DNA from: Geobacter sp.
GTDB lineage: Bacteria > Desulfobacterota > Desulfuromonadia > Geobacterales > DSM-12255
DNA length: 34,432 nt
Reading direction: 5' to 3'
NCBI GenBank assembly: GCA_009886125.1
Contig: VFJK01000101.1
Coordinates: 1 to 34,432, forward strand
Shown: positions 1 to 6,358 of the stretch, in pieces
How positions within the stretch are numbered: position 1 is the first letter of the stretch
How the letters are laid out: each line of letters begins with the position of its first letter
The notes under the pieces: model-generated
Database searches by the model: none
Told to the model about the DNA's origin: nothing
Seen by the model: only the letters and a program-made list of their open reading frames with translations
Made by a program: the position numbers and the translations under genes

Positions 1-529
1 GAAACTCAGCTTTCATTCATCAAGCAAATTTTGCGTAAGGATTGTCGAAATCATCCGGAATGGGATGCACTGGATCTGACTACATTGCCCTTGCGCTACT
101 ACCTGGTTTCCGTCCGGAAAGGGTGCTTTTCCGCCCTGGCGGCGTCAATCTGCGGTTTTGCTTGTGCGGCGTACAGCAGTACGCCTCCGCGCAATCCCTT
201 GATTCCCTTGCCAGTACGAAAAATCCCCGCTTTCCACATCGGAAACTGCTAGTTTCACATCCGGAGTTTCCGGATGGAAACTACCTGACAACAGCGGGAT
301 ACAATGGGACGGCTCCGAAAAGACCTGCAACATGCCGGAACTGGTGAATGTTGTCATCACGCAAATGAGAAGGAAATTTCCTGACTTTGGACTAACGGGC
401 GTCATGACCGCTCAGGGGAGTGCTGTAGGTGACTGCTGGGAGTTGTATATCTCGGACGATGGATTTGCCAGGAAAAGGAAGTTGGTGGTGGTCAGCGATG
501 TTGGTCAAGAAACTGCGCCGGTGTCATAA
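1..529 (+). pseudogene. Broken paralogue of the 99-aa ORF at 1376, frameshifted and interrupted by a MITE
   Basis: The first 105 bases closely match 1432-1536, the coding region of the intact small ORF downstream. The homology resumes at 288 with the codons for DNSGIQW. Two lesions are visible. One base is missing near position 79 relative to the intact copy, which shifts the frame. A 176-bp element then sits at 106-281. Removing 106-287 rejoins the shifted frame as LALLPDNSGIQW and leaves an open reading frame that runs to a stop at 529. After about position 308 the sequence diverges from the paralogue, so the C-terminal half (including CWELYISDDGFARKRK) is specific to this copy. The start lies outside the window. 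Function is unknown. The last 38 bases overlap the end of the PIN-domain gene on the other strand. Confidence 0.75.
106..281. mobile_element. MITE-like element with imperfect terminal inverted repeats and target duplication
   Basis: The left end reads GTTTCCGTCCGGAAA and the reverse complement of the right end reads GTTTCCATCCGGAAA, a 14/15 match. The element is flanked by TACCTG on both sides (100-105 and 282-287), and the direct match extends to ACTACCTG if the terminal AC is counted. It has internal hairpins: CGTAC/GTACG at 170-183, and two short ones near the right end. It encodes no transposase, so it would be non-autonomous and moved in trans. The 6-8 bp duplication and the restored reading frame after its removal support a true insertion. 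Confidence 0.75.
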
Positions 530-905
530 TGGGGATGGTGCAGTAGTTGCCGATGGCCAGCAGGTGAGGATCACCGGAGACAATTGCTGCTGCATTAGCT
601 GTGACGGCGCAGGAGAGGAACTTGTCGTCGTCCGGGTCTTCGGCGATTACGGCAACGGTCTCTTTTGGTTGTACGAAGAGCGACCAGGCAAATACGAATT
701 CGAGGATATTGACCTGCAAGGTGGGGGAAAACTTGAGTTTGGGGTAGGCAACGACTCGCTGGAGTTCGGCGTAGATGTCGCTGGTGATGCAGTTGACGAT
801 ATGGCGCTTTTCCATGAGGCGCAGCACCGCTTCCGGCTTGCCATCCCAGCCGAAGGCCGAGATGAAGACGTTGGTGTCGATGACTACTTTTGTGACCGTG
901 CCCAC
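492..905 (-). CDS. PIN-domain ribonuclease toxin (COG1569-like)
   Basis: This 137-aa protein has the PIN-domain layout: VIDTNVF near the N terminus (Asp10), a mid-protein acidic residue (Glu47 in SDIYAELQR), DPDDDKF (Asp92-94) and SGDPHLL (Asp112). These fit the metal-binding acidic cluster of PIN RNases, which cleave RNA as toxins in VapBC-like modules. Its start overlaps the end of the upstream 75-aa ORF by 22 bp, the usual antitoxin-toxin arrangement. The length matches the 'putative toxin, PIN family' group better than short VapC proteins. RNase activity and target are inferred from the family. Confidence 0.85.
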   Translation of the reverse strand: MGTVTKVVIDTNVFISAFGWDGKPEAVLRLMEKRHIVNCITSDIYAELQRVVAYPKLKFSPTLQVNILEFVFAWSLFVQPKETVAVIAEDPDDDKFLSCAVTANAAAIVSGDPHLLAIGNYCTIPIMTPAQFLDQHR

Positions 906-1111
906 AGGATAGCCTCTGCAGCAGTTTCCGGCCCCAGCTTCTCCCGTTTTACGGTTCGTGACGCCTTACGGGTTATCTCTTCAAGCGGCAAAGGCGCATA
1001 AAGTTTTTTCTTGAAGAGCTGATCTATCAGTTTCTTGAGCCCTTCCGGAGGGAACTGGGTCAGAGCTTCCAAAAGCTGGTTACTGTTCAGTTGGATAGAC
1101 GGGTTGTTCAT
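884..1111 (-). CDS. Small protein, probable antitoxin partner of the PIN toxin
   Basis: A 75-aa protein beginning MNNPSIQLNSNQ. The start is fixed by a GGGAG ribosome-binding site about seven bases upstream; an in-frame upstream extension to 1279 has no comparable signal. It contains a hydrophobic amphipathic stretch (LLEALTQFPPEGLKKLIDQLF) split across residues 13-33, and a basic C-terminal half with RKASRTVKREK. No standard DNA-binding fold was recognised. The 22-bp overlap with the PIN gene and the gene order suggest it is the antitoxin. That role rests on context, not on a recognised domain. Confidence 0.65.
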   Translation of the reverse strand: MNNPSIQLNSNQLLEALTQFPPEGLKKLIDQLFKKKLYAPLPLEEITRKASRTVKREKLGPETAAEAILWARSQK

Positions 1112-1375
1112 ATTAGCTACTCCCTGAGATTGAACTTCTTCCGCTAGCCGCACTGATAAAATAACATGTTTTACATACAACTCCACAATAAAATTCAGCC
1201 GGTTATCCTCTGTAAACGATACCCCTGGAGAATTCACGGGCTCCATAGCGGTCGGGGCTCCATAGGGGTCGTGTCTCAACTCCCTACAGCTTTAAATAAC
1301 TGAAATAAACATGACCCCAATTGATACCTCCATCAAACTACAAGAGCTTAAATCAAGCGGTTGGAGGGGGTGGCA
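1112..1375. other. Intergenic region between two divergent toxin-antitoxin modules
   Basis: This 264-bp gap separates the minus-strand PIN module from the plus-strand RelE/XRE module. It has an A/T-rich stretch at about 1155-1200 that could hold the promoter of the PIN module, a tandem CTATGGAGCCCC-like motif (on the minus strand) at about 1238-1266, and the inverted repeat listed separately at 1265-1318. No convincing ORF was seen. Confidence 0.5.
1265..1318. repeat. REP-like inverted repeat
   Basis: GGGGTCGTGT at 1265-1274 is matched by ACATGACCCC at 1309-1318, pairing at 9 of 10 positions around a 34-base spacer. The arms start with a G-run as in REP/RAYT-type repeats or IS ends. No transposase is present here, so it may be a decayed element end, a REP-like unit or an operator. 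Confidence 0.45.
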
Positions 1376-1675
1376 ATGGGGTGTCATACTGAATTCAGAG
1401 GCTCTTTGCGGTTCAATACGAAACTGACTGAAACTCAGCTTTCAGCCATCGAGCAGATTTTGCGTGAGTATTGTCGAGACCATCCGGAATGGGACGCAAT
1501 GGAGCTGACATACATTGACCTTGCGCTACTATTTGACAACAGCGGGATACAATGGATATGCAAAGACGAGAGCAGCCAAGCTTTGCTTAACCTCTTGTGC
1601 GCTATGCGTAAGATAAAGCCTGTTGACAATATACCCGAAATAGGGATATATATCGTCTATGACCTGGACCGTTGA
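1376..1675 (+). CDS. Uncharacterised 99-aa protein overlapping the RelE-like toxin gene
   Basis: The start ATG at 1376 has a strong GGAGGGGG signal six bases upstream; a TTG at 1361 inside that signal is less likely. The protein begins MGCHTEFRG and contains the HPEWDAMEL and FDNSGIQW motifs shared with the broken copy at position 1. The last 17 bases overlap the toxin gene at 1659 in another frame, so the two are probably cotranscribed and translationally linked. No known domain was recognised. It is small and acidic, with no signal peptide or membrane segment. A role as an accessory component of the toxin-antitoxin module is possible but rests on position only. Confidence 0.7.
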   Translation: MGCHTEFRGSLRFNTKLTETQLSAIEQILREYCRDHPEWDAMELTYIDLALLFDNSGIQWICKDESSQALLNLLCAMRKIKPVDNIPEIGIYIVYDLDR

Positions 1676-1937
1676 ATTCACCGGAAAAGCTAAAAAGCAG
1701 AAGGAAAAACTCTCGGTCAGGGTTCGAGAGGCGCTTTTCCAGCTGGTCAGGGAGATTCAGGCCGACGGACCTGTGCGTGGCGACTGGCCCAACTATTCAA
1801 AGCTGTCGGACAATCGGCACCACTGCCACATAAAGAAAGGTCAGCCGACCTATGTGGCTGTCTGGCGCGAGGACAAGGGCAGGATCAGATTTGTGGAGGT
1901 AGTTTATGCAGGGACACACGAAAAGGCCCCCTACTGA
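1659..1937 (+). CDS. RelE/HigB-family mRNA interferase-like toxin
   Basis: A 92-aa basic protein with the RelE/HigB shape: an N-terminal VEFTGKAKKQKEKL helix, a central LSDNRHHCHIKKGQPTYVAV strand pair and a C-terminal RIRFVEVVYAGTHEKAPY strand. Toxins of this family cleave mRNA, often on the ribosome. It is followed by an XRE-type antitoxin, the reverse gene order (toxin first) typical of higBA-like modules. It overlaps the preceding small ORF by 17 bp and the antitoxin by 32 bp. The Shine-Dalgarno signal is weak (AGGGA about ten bases upstream), consistent with coupling to the upstream gene. Confidence 0.85.
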   Translation: MTWTVEFTGKAKKQKEKLSVRVREALFQLVREIQADGPVRGDWPNYSKLSDNRHHCHIKKGQPTYVAVWREDKGRIRFVEVVYAGTHEKAPY

Positions 1938-2256
1938 CGACATGGTGACGTTGCGCCTGCGCGTTCAACGCCGCAATGCCCCGCTCGTCAAGAAGTACGC
2001 TGAGAGCATCGAGGCCGAGGAAGACCGTAACTACACTGTTGCGGAGGTGTTTCCGGAGTATCTGGGCAAGGAACGGCAGACGGCCCTGCGCGCCTACCGC
2101 ACCCGCGAGGGGCTTACCCAGAAGCAGCTTGCTGTTCTGACCGGCATTCCCCAGCACCACATCAGCGAAATGGAAAACAGCAAACGGGGGATCGGCAGAG
2201 AGCGGGCGAAGAAGCTTGCCGAATCTCTCCATTGCGACTATCGACAGCTCCTTTGA
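1906..2256 (+). CDS. XRE-family antitoxin / transcriptional regulator
   Basis: A 116-aa protein with a C-terminal XRE helix-turn-helix at about residues 62-116: TREGLTQKQLAVLTGIPQ then HISEMENSKRGIG and the AKKLAESL helix. The N-terminal 60 residues probably bind the toxin. The start at 1906 is supported by a GGAGGT signal five bases upstream, lying inside the toxin gene. Antitoxins of this type neutralise the toxin and repress their own operon. The HTH motif is visible; toxin binding is inferred from gene order. Confidence 0.88.
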   Translation: MQGHTKRPPTDDMVTLRLRVQRRNAPLVKKYAESIEAEEDRNYTVAEVFPEYLGKERQTALRAYRTREGLTQKQLAVLTGIPQHHISEMENSKRGIGRERAKKLAESLHCDYRQLL

Positions 2257-2293
2257 TGCAAACAGGCCTGATTTGATTTCACGAGGTATAAGC

Positions 2294-3280
2294 ATGACCA
2301 CGACAGATAACGCAATAATCCTTTATCAAAGTCCGGACGGTGCGGCTTCACTAGAAGTCAGGCTTGACCATGAAAGCGTCTGGTTAACCCAGGCCCAATT
2401 GGCTGATCTTTTCGCGGTCAAAATACCGGCTATCAATAAGCATCTGAAGAATATTTTTAACAGCGGCGAGTTGACGGAAGGGGCAGTTATTTCCATTTTG
2501 GAAACAACTGCCGCCGACGGAAAAAACTACCAGATCAGATACTACAATCTGGATGCAATTATCGCGGTGGGTTATCGGGTCAACAGTATGCAGGCAACCC
2601 GTTTCCGCCAGTGGGCGACGCAGGTGCTGCGCGACCACATCGTCAAGGGATATACGGTCAACGAGCAACGACTGCGGGAGGAGAGCGCCAAGCTGCAGGC
2701 GATGCGGCAGACAGTGGAGCTGCTGGCCCGGACTCTGACCAATCAGGAGCTGGTGAGCGATACCGGCAGGGACGTGCTGCGGGTCATTACCGACTATGCC
2801 TACGCCCTGACTCTGCTGGACCGCTACGACCACGGCACCCTGACCATTGAGGGGGTCACGAAAGAAGCGCTCCACGTCATTCAGTACGAGGAGGCCATCG
2901 GCATCGTTACCTCCATGAAGGGGGAATTTGACGGCCTGTTCGGTCTGGAAAAGGATCAAGGGTTCAAAAGCGCTCTTGGTGCCATCTATCAGACCTTCGG
3001 AGGCGAGGAGCTCTACCCCAGCGTTGAGGAGAAGGGGGCCAACCTCCTCTACTTCGTCGTCAAGAACCACGCCTTCAGCGACGGCAACAAGCGGATCGCC
3101 GCCGCCCTGTTCATCTACTTCCTCGGCATGAACGCTATCCTCTACCGCCCTGACGGCAGCAAACGTCTGGCCGATAACGCCCTGGTGGCGCTGACGCTCC
3201 TCATTGCCGAAAGTAAGCCGGATGAGAAGGAAACTATCGTCAAGGTGATTGTGAATCTGATAAACCGGAAGAATGATTGA
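2294..3280 (+). CDS. RhuM-Fic/Doc fusion protein
   Basis: A 328-aa protein starting MTTTDNAIIL. ATG 2294 has a GAGGT signal seven bases upstream; the frame is open further upstream without one. Residues 1-145 match the RhuM-type N-terminal region (WLTQAQLADLF, YNLDAIIAVGYRVNS, FRQWATQVL). Residues 150-328 form a Fic/Doc domain with the active-site motif HAFSDGNKR at 259-267. Fic enzymes AMPylate proteins, whereas Doc phosphorylates EF-Tu; the GNKR ending resembles Doc. No separate inhibitory-helix partner (Phd-like) was recognised next to it. It may be a self-contained toxin or phage-defence-type protein; its substrate is unknown. Confidence 0.85.
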   Translation: MTTTDNAIILYQSPDGAASLEVRLDHESVWLTQAQLADLFAVKIPAINKHLKNIFNSGELTEGAVISILETTAADGKNYQIRYYNLDAIIAVGYRVNSMQATRFRQWATQVLRDHIVKGYTVNEQRLREESAKLQAMRQTVELLARTLTNQELVSDTGRDVLRVITDYAYALTLLDRYDHGTLTIEGVTKEALHVIQYEEAIGIVTSMKGEFDGLFGLEKDQGFKSALGAIYQTFGGEELYPSVEEKGANLLYFVVKNHAFSDGNKRIAAALFIYFLGMNAILYRPDGSKRLADNALVALTLLIAESKPDEKETIVKVIVNLINRKND

Positions 3281-3320
3281 GTCCCGCTCCGCCTGCTTTA
3301 ACAGAGGTCTGCGGATCTTC

Positions 3321-3350
3321 AATCATTTCGTTGTCGTAACCGATATGATC
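3321..3350. repeat. 30-bp dyad element, copy A
   Basis: AATCATTTCG, ten spacer bases, then CGATATGATC: the arms pair at 8 of 10 positions. It is 25 of 30 identical to copy B at 4607-4636, measured from 3320. It lies 40 bases after the RhuM-Fic stop and 31 bases before the 60-aa ORF. It could be an operator, an RNA hairpin or a recombination site. Confidence 0.6.
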
Positions 3351-3381
3351 ACAACAAAATGCAAGACAAATGGAGCCAAGC

Positions 3382-3564
3382 ATGCAAACCCTGCAACCCG
3401 CCCCAACTCTTAAAGACCTCCGCAACCGGATTGACGAGGCAATTGCCATTGCCGGTGAAGATGCCAGATGGAACGGTTTTGACGACGAGGCGATTTACAT
3501 CTATCATCCGACCGACAGCAGCAAGTGGGTTGCGATTTTCCCGAGAGAAGTAAAAACACCATGA
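3382..3564 (+). CDS. Uncharacterised 60-aa protein coupled to YhcG
   Basis: The chosen start, ATG 3382, has GGAG six bases upstream; ATG 3370 is also in frame but overlaps that signal. The protein begins MQTLQPAPTLKDLRNRID and carries the segments WNGFDDEAIYIY and KWVAIFPREVKTP. No domain was recognised. Its stop codon overlaps the yhcG start as ATGA (3561-3564), so the two genes are translationally coupled. This implies a functional link with the nuclease-like protein, possibly as an antitoxin or regulator. That role is inferred from gene order alone. Confidence 0.65.
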   Translation: MQTLQPAPTLKDLRNRIDEAIAIAGEDARWNGFDDEAIYIYHPTDSSKWVAIFPREVKTP

Positions 3565-4604
3565 CCACCCCCATAATAACCAGCTACGATCATTTCCTCC
3601 ACGACCTGAAGACGCGCATCCGCGCTGCCAGGACGCGAGCGGCGCTTGCTGCCAACCGCGAACTGGTATTGCTCTATTGGCAAATTGGCCGCGATATTCT
3701 GGAGCGCCAAGAACGCGAAGGATGGGGCGCCAAGGTTATCGAGCGTCTGGCAAGGGATCTTCGGAGCGAGTTTCCGGACATGAAGGGGTTTTCTCCCAGG
3801 AACATGCTGTTTATGAGAGCCTTTGCCGAGGCATTTTCGGATGAGGCAAAAGTGAAACGGCTTGTTTCACAATTGCCATGGGGACATGTTGTCCGCCTTA
3901 TTCAGAAGGTCAAATCACCGGAAGAACGCGAATGGTACATCCGCAAGGCCTTTGAACATGGCTGGTCGCGCGACATTCTGGTGATGCAGATTGAATCCCG
4001 CCTCTTTGTTCGGCAAGGAAAAGCTGTCAGCAACTTTGCCGCTACTTTGCCACCGCTTCAATCCGACCTGGCTGAGCAAACACTAAAAGACCCCTATCTG
4101 TTCGACTTTCTGGGACTTGGCAATGAGGCTCAGGAACGTGAAGTCGAACGCGAACTGGTCAAGCATATCACCAGTTTTCTGCTGGAGTTGGGCGCAGGTT
4201 TCTCATTTGTCGGCAAGCAAGTACACCTTGAAGTGGAAGGAGAAGACTTCTTCATCGATCTGCTCTTCTATCACCTGAAACTGCGCTGCTACGTGGTCAT
4301 AGAACTGAAGGCGTGCGCCTTCAAACCGGAATATGCCGGAAAACTCAATTTCTACCTTTCAGCAGTGGACGCCACCATGCGGCATGAAAGTGACAACCCA
4401 TCCATCGGCCTGATTCTCTGCAAAGATCGCAAGGGGTTGATTGCCGAGTATGCGCTGAAAGACATTTCAAAGCCGATGGGCGTATCCGAATATCAGCTGG
4501 TTGCCGCCATCCCGGAAAACCTGAAAGGGAGTCTGCCGACCATTGAGGAACTTGAAGCGGAATTTTCGGATAATGTCAAAGAATGCAACTCAACAGAGGA
4601 ATAG
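3561..4604 (+). CDS. YhcG/DUF1016-family PD-(D/E)xK nuclease-like protein
   Basis: A 347-aa protein. The N-terminal half (residues 10-165) matches the YhcG N-terminal domain: NRELVLLYWQIGRDI, GWGAKVIERLARDL, FSPRNMLFMRAFAEAF and QLPWGHVVRLIQKV. The C-terminal half contains a PD-(D/E)xK-like core with FIDLLFYH (Asp233), YVVIELK (Glu248-Lys250) and KPEYAGKLNFYL. The family is widespread in genomic islands and has been proposed to cleave DNA. ATG 3561 was chosen because it overlaps the stop of the upstream 60-aa ORF. The gene is closed by dyad copy B two bases after its stop. Confidence 0.88.
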   Translation: MTTPIITSYDHFLHDLKTRIRAARTRAALAANRELVLLYWQIGRDILERQEREGWGAKVIERLARDLRSEFPDMKGFSPRNMLFMRAFAEAFSDEAKVKRLVSQLPWGHVVRLIQKVKSPEEREWYIRKAFEHGWSRDILVMQIESRLFVRQGKAVSNFAATLPPLQSDLAEQTLKDPYLFDFLGLGNEAQEREVERELVKHITSFLLELGAGFSFVGKQVHLEVEGEDFFIDLLFYHLKLRCYVVIELKACAFKPEYAGKLNFYLSAVDATMRHESDNPSIGLILCKDRKGLIAEYALKDISKPMGVSEYQLVAAIPENLKGSLPTIEELEAEFSDNVKECNSTEE

Positions 4605-4606
4605 TT

Positions 4607-4636
4607 GACCATTTCGTTGATGTCACCGATATGGTC
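4607..4636. repeat. 30-bp dyad element, copy B
   Basis: GACCATTTCG, ten bases, CGATATGGTC: the arms pair at 9 of 10 positions. Compared with copy A, the third arm position is C-G here and T-A there, a compensatory change that keeps the pairing. It starts two bases after the yhcG stop codon. Confidence 0.6.
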
Positions 4637-4655
4637 ATTAGCTCAGCGACCTAAA

Positions 4656-4688
4656 CAAAAAAAGGTTGCCGTTTTTTGCCCGGCAACC
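4656..4688 (-). terminator. Rho-independent terminator of the DEAD-box helicase gene
   Basis: GGTTGCCG at 4664-4671 pairs with CGGCAACC at 4681-4688, and the minus-strand transcript ends in a U-run from the A-tract at 4657-4663. It lies about 45 bases beyond the helicase stop. Confidence 0.85.
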
Positions 4689-4732
4689 CCTCTTCTCTGT
4701 CAATCCGCTATTCTCATAGATTCATTTCAAAT

Positions 4733-6088
4733 CTAGCTCTGCCCTCTCTGATGCTCTCCGGCCGGTCTTCTGTACTCGACGACGACATCTCTTTGAGGCC
4801 GCGGTGCGCCCCATTTCTGGCGACGGTCACTCGTCGGGGCAGCGCTCTTGCCGGCTTCACCCTTCCAGGCTCTGTTGGAAGCATTTGAAACTGCCGGTTT
4901 CTTACCCCGACCTGCCCCACCCTTGCTGCTGCCAGGGAGACGAGGAAGCTCACGAGTCGGTTCCAGACCGACAATAACCTGACGTGGCAGCTTTTGGCCG
5001 ATGAAACGCTCGATCTTGTCTAGATAGTTGAGCTCGTTGAGGGAAACGAAGGAGATCGCTGTGCCGCTTGCTCCTGCACGGCCTGTTCTGCCGATACGAT
5101 GGACATAATCCTCGGCGAAGCGCGGCAGATCGAAGTTGATGACATGGCTGATCCCGTTGACATCAAGACCTCTTGCCGCAACGTCAGTTGCAACGAGCAG
5201 CTTTACCCTGCCCTTTCGCAGATCCGAGATCGTCCTGTTCCTGGCACCCTGTGTCATATCCCCATGAAGCGCAGCAGCAGAGTGCCCCTGGCTGTGAAGG
5301 TCCTGAGCAAGGGCATCAGCGTCTTTTTTCGTGGCAGAGAAGATGATTGCGCGGGAGAGTTCATCGTCTGCAAGCAGGTGTCTCAGCAGTCTGTTCTTGT
5401 GCTGGAAATTATCGGCAACATGAAGCCTCTGCTCGATAACATCGAGCGTAACCTTATTGCCGGTGATCTCCACACGCTGAGGATCACGAAGCATCCTGCC
5501 GGCAAGTTTAGCAGTTGTGGCATCCATGGTAGCGGTAAACATCATTGTCTGCCGCCCCTGCGGGGTTGCAGCAGCAATCTTGTCGATATCCTCGCTGAAC
5601 CCCATATCGAGCATCCTGTCGGCTTCATCAAGGATCAGCATCTCCAGACGGCTGAAGTCGATTCGTCTGTTTTCAAGATGATCGACGAGACGCCCGGGAG
5701 TAGCTACGATGAAATCGACGGGTTGTGAGAGAAGACGAAGCTGTTCACGGTAGGACATCCCGCCGAGAATTGCACCGCTGCGTACCTTGGTAAAACGGCC
5801 ATACGTTTTGACTGCTTCAGTAACCTGATTGGCAAGCTCTCTGGTCGGAGTCAGAACGAGTATTCTCGGCCCTTTCCCCCTTAATTCGGTAGGCATTGAA
5901 AGTTTCTGCAGTGCAGGGAGGACAAAACTGGCTGTCTTACCGGTACCGGTCTGGGCTGTCCCGATCAGATCATGCCCTGCAAGCGCCAATGGAATTGCCT
6001 GAGCCTGTATAGGGGTTGGAGAGGTGTAACCGCATGCCGAAATGGCTTTTAAAATTGATGGTGATAGATTGAATTCTGCAAATGTCAT
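4733..6088 (-). CDS. rhlE: DEAD-box ATP-dependent RNA helicase, RhlE type
   Basis: A 451-aa protein with all the helicase motifs in order: Q motif GYTSPTPIQ (20-28), Walker A AQTGTGKT (45-52), PTRELA (81-86), TPGRLVD (130-136), DEAD (154-157), motif III as TAT rather than the usual SAT (185-187), RGLD (306-309) and HRIGRTGRAG (330-339). The C-terminal 80 residues are basic and low complexity, as expected for an RNA-binding tail. RhlE-type helicases remodel RNA in ribosome assembly and RNA decay. The start is supported by AAGGGA five bases upstream. The RhlE name is by similarity; other DEAD-box subfamilies such as CsdA are less likely given the short tail. Confidence 0.9.
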   Translation of the reverse strand: MTFAEFNLSPSILKAISACGYTSPTPIQAQAIPLALAGHDLIGTAQTGTGKTASFVLPALQKLSMPTELRGKGPRILVLTPTRELANQVTEAVKTYGRFTKVRSGAILGGMSYREQLRLLSQPVDFIVATPGRLVDHLENRRIDFSRLEMLILDEADRMLDMGFSEDIDKIAAATPQGRQTMMFTATMDATTAKLAGRMLRDPQRVEITGNKVTLDVIEQRLHVADNFQHKNRLLRHLLADDELSRAIIFSATKKDADALAQDLHSQGHSAAALHGDMTQGARNRTISDLRKGRVKLLVATDVAARGLDVNGISHVINFDLPRFAEDYVHRIGRTGRAGASGTAISFVSLNELNYLDKIERFIGQKLPRQVIVGLEPTRELPRLPGSSKGGAGRGKKPAVSNASNRAWKGEAGKSAAPTSDRRQKWGAPRPQRDVVVEYRRPAGEHQRGQS

Positions 6089-6358
6089 GAAAATCCCTTT
6101 TTAGCGGCAATAGAAATGAATGCGGATCGCTTTGCTGAAGCAAAAAAACGTCATCCGGTAATGCCCACACAAACGCCTTAAGATCTCTTGCCTTGAAGAT
6201 CTTTAAATGAGCCTTTGTGTAATGGGCTTGGCATCGTCGCCAACCGGACTATCAGCTGCTTGTCAGGGATTTTCTGAACTGCAGGAGGGGTCAGAGAGCG
6301 ATGGGTGAAAGTGAACCTCAAAGGGTTCACCGTTCATAATCAGTAATGATACAGTACT
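6089..6358. other. Intergenic leader of the helicase gene
   Basis: This 270-bp gap holds the leader of the helicase gene. It contains an inverted repeat at 6167-6220 and a short hairpin, GTGAACC/GGTTCAC, at 6311-6330 that could end transcription of the upstream minus-strand gene. It has no clear ORF and no convincing sigma-70 promoter. Confidence 0.5.
6167..6220. repeat. Imperfect inverted repeat in the helicase leader
   Basis: ACACAAA at 6167-6173 pairs with TTTGTGT at 6214-6220, and a second paired block (TTAAGATCT against AGATCTTTAA) lies inside. The repeat starts 79 bases upstream of the helicase start codon and would fold into a stem-loop in its mRNA leader. Confidence 0.5.

Noticed and set aside
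429-1001. 190-codon plus-strand frame
   Set aside because: It lies opposite the PIN toxin and its partner, which have conserved acidic residues, a ribosome-binding site and the expected overlap.
2384-3322. 312-codon open frame on the minus strand
   Set aside because: It is antisense to the RhuM-Fic gene, which has recognisable motifs. The composition is that of a mirrored coding frame.
3321-4636. Integron attC sites around the yhcG cassette
   Set aside because: The dyads lack the GTTRRRY and RYYYAAC core sites of attC, and no integron integrase is visible. They are reported as uncharacterised dyads.
5099-5728. 209-codon plus-strand frame
   Set aside because: It is opposite the conserved helicase core and has no recognisable domain.
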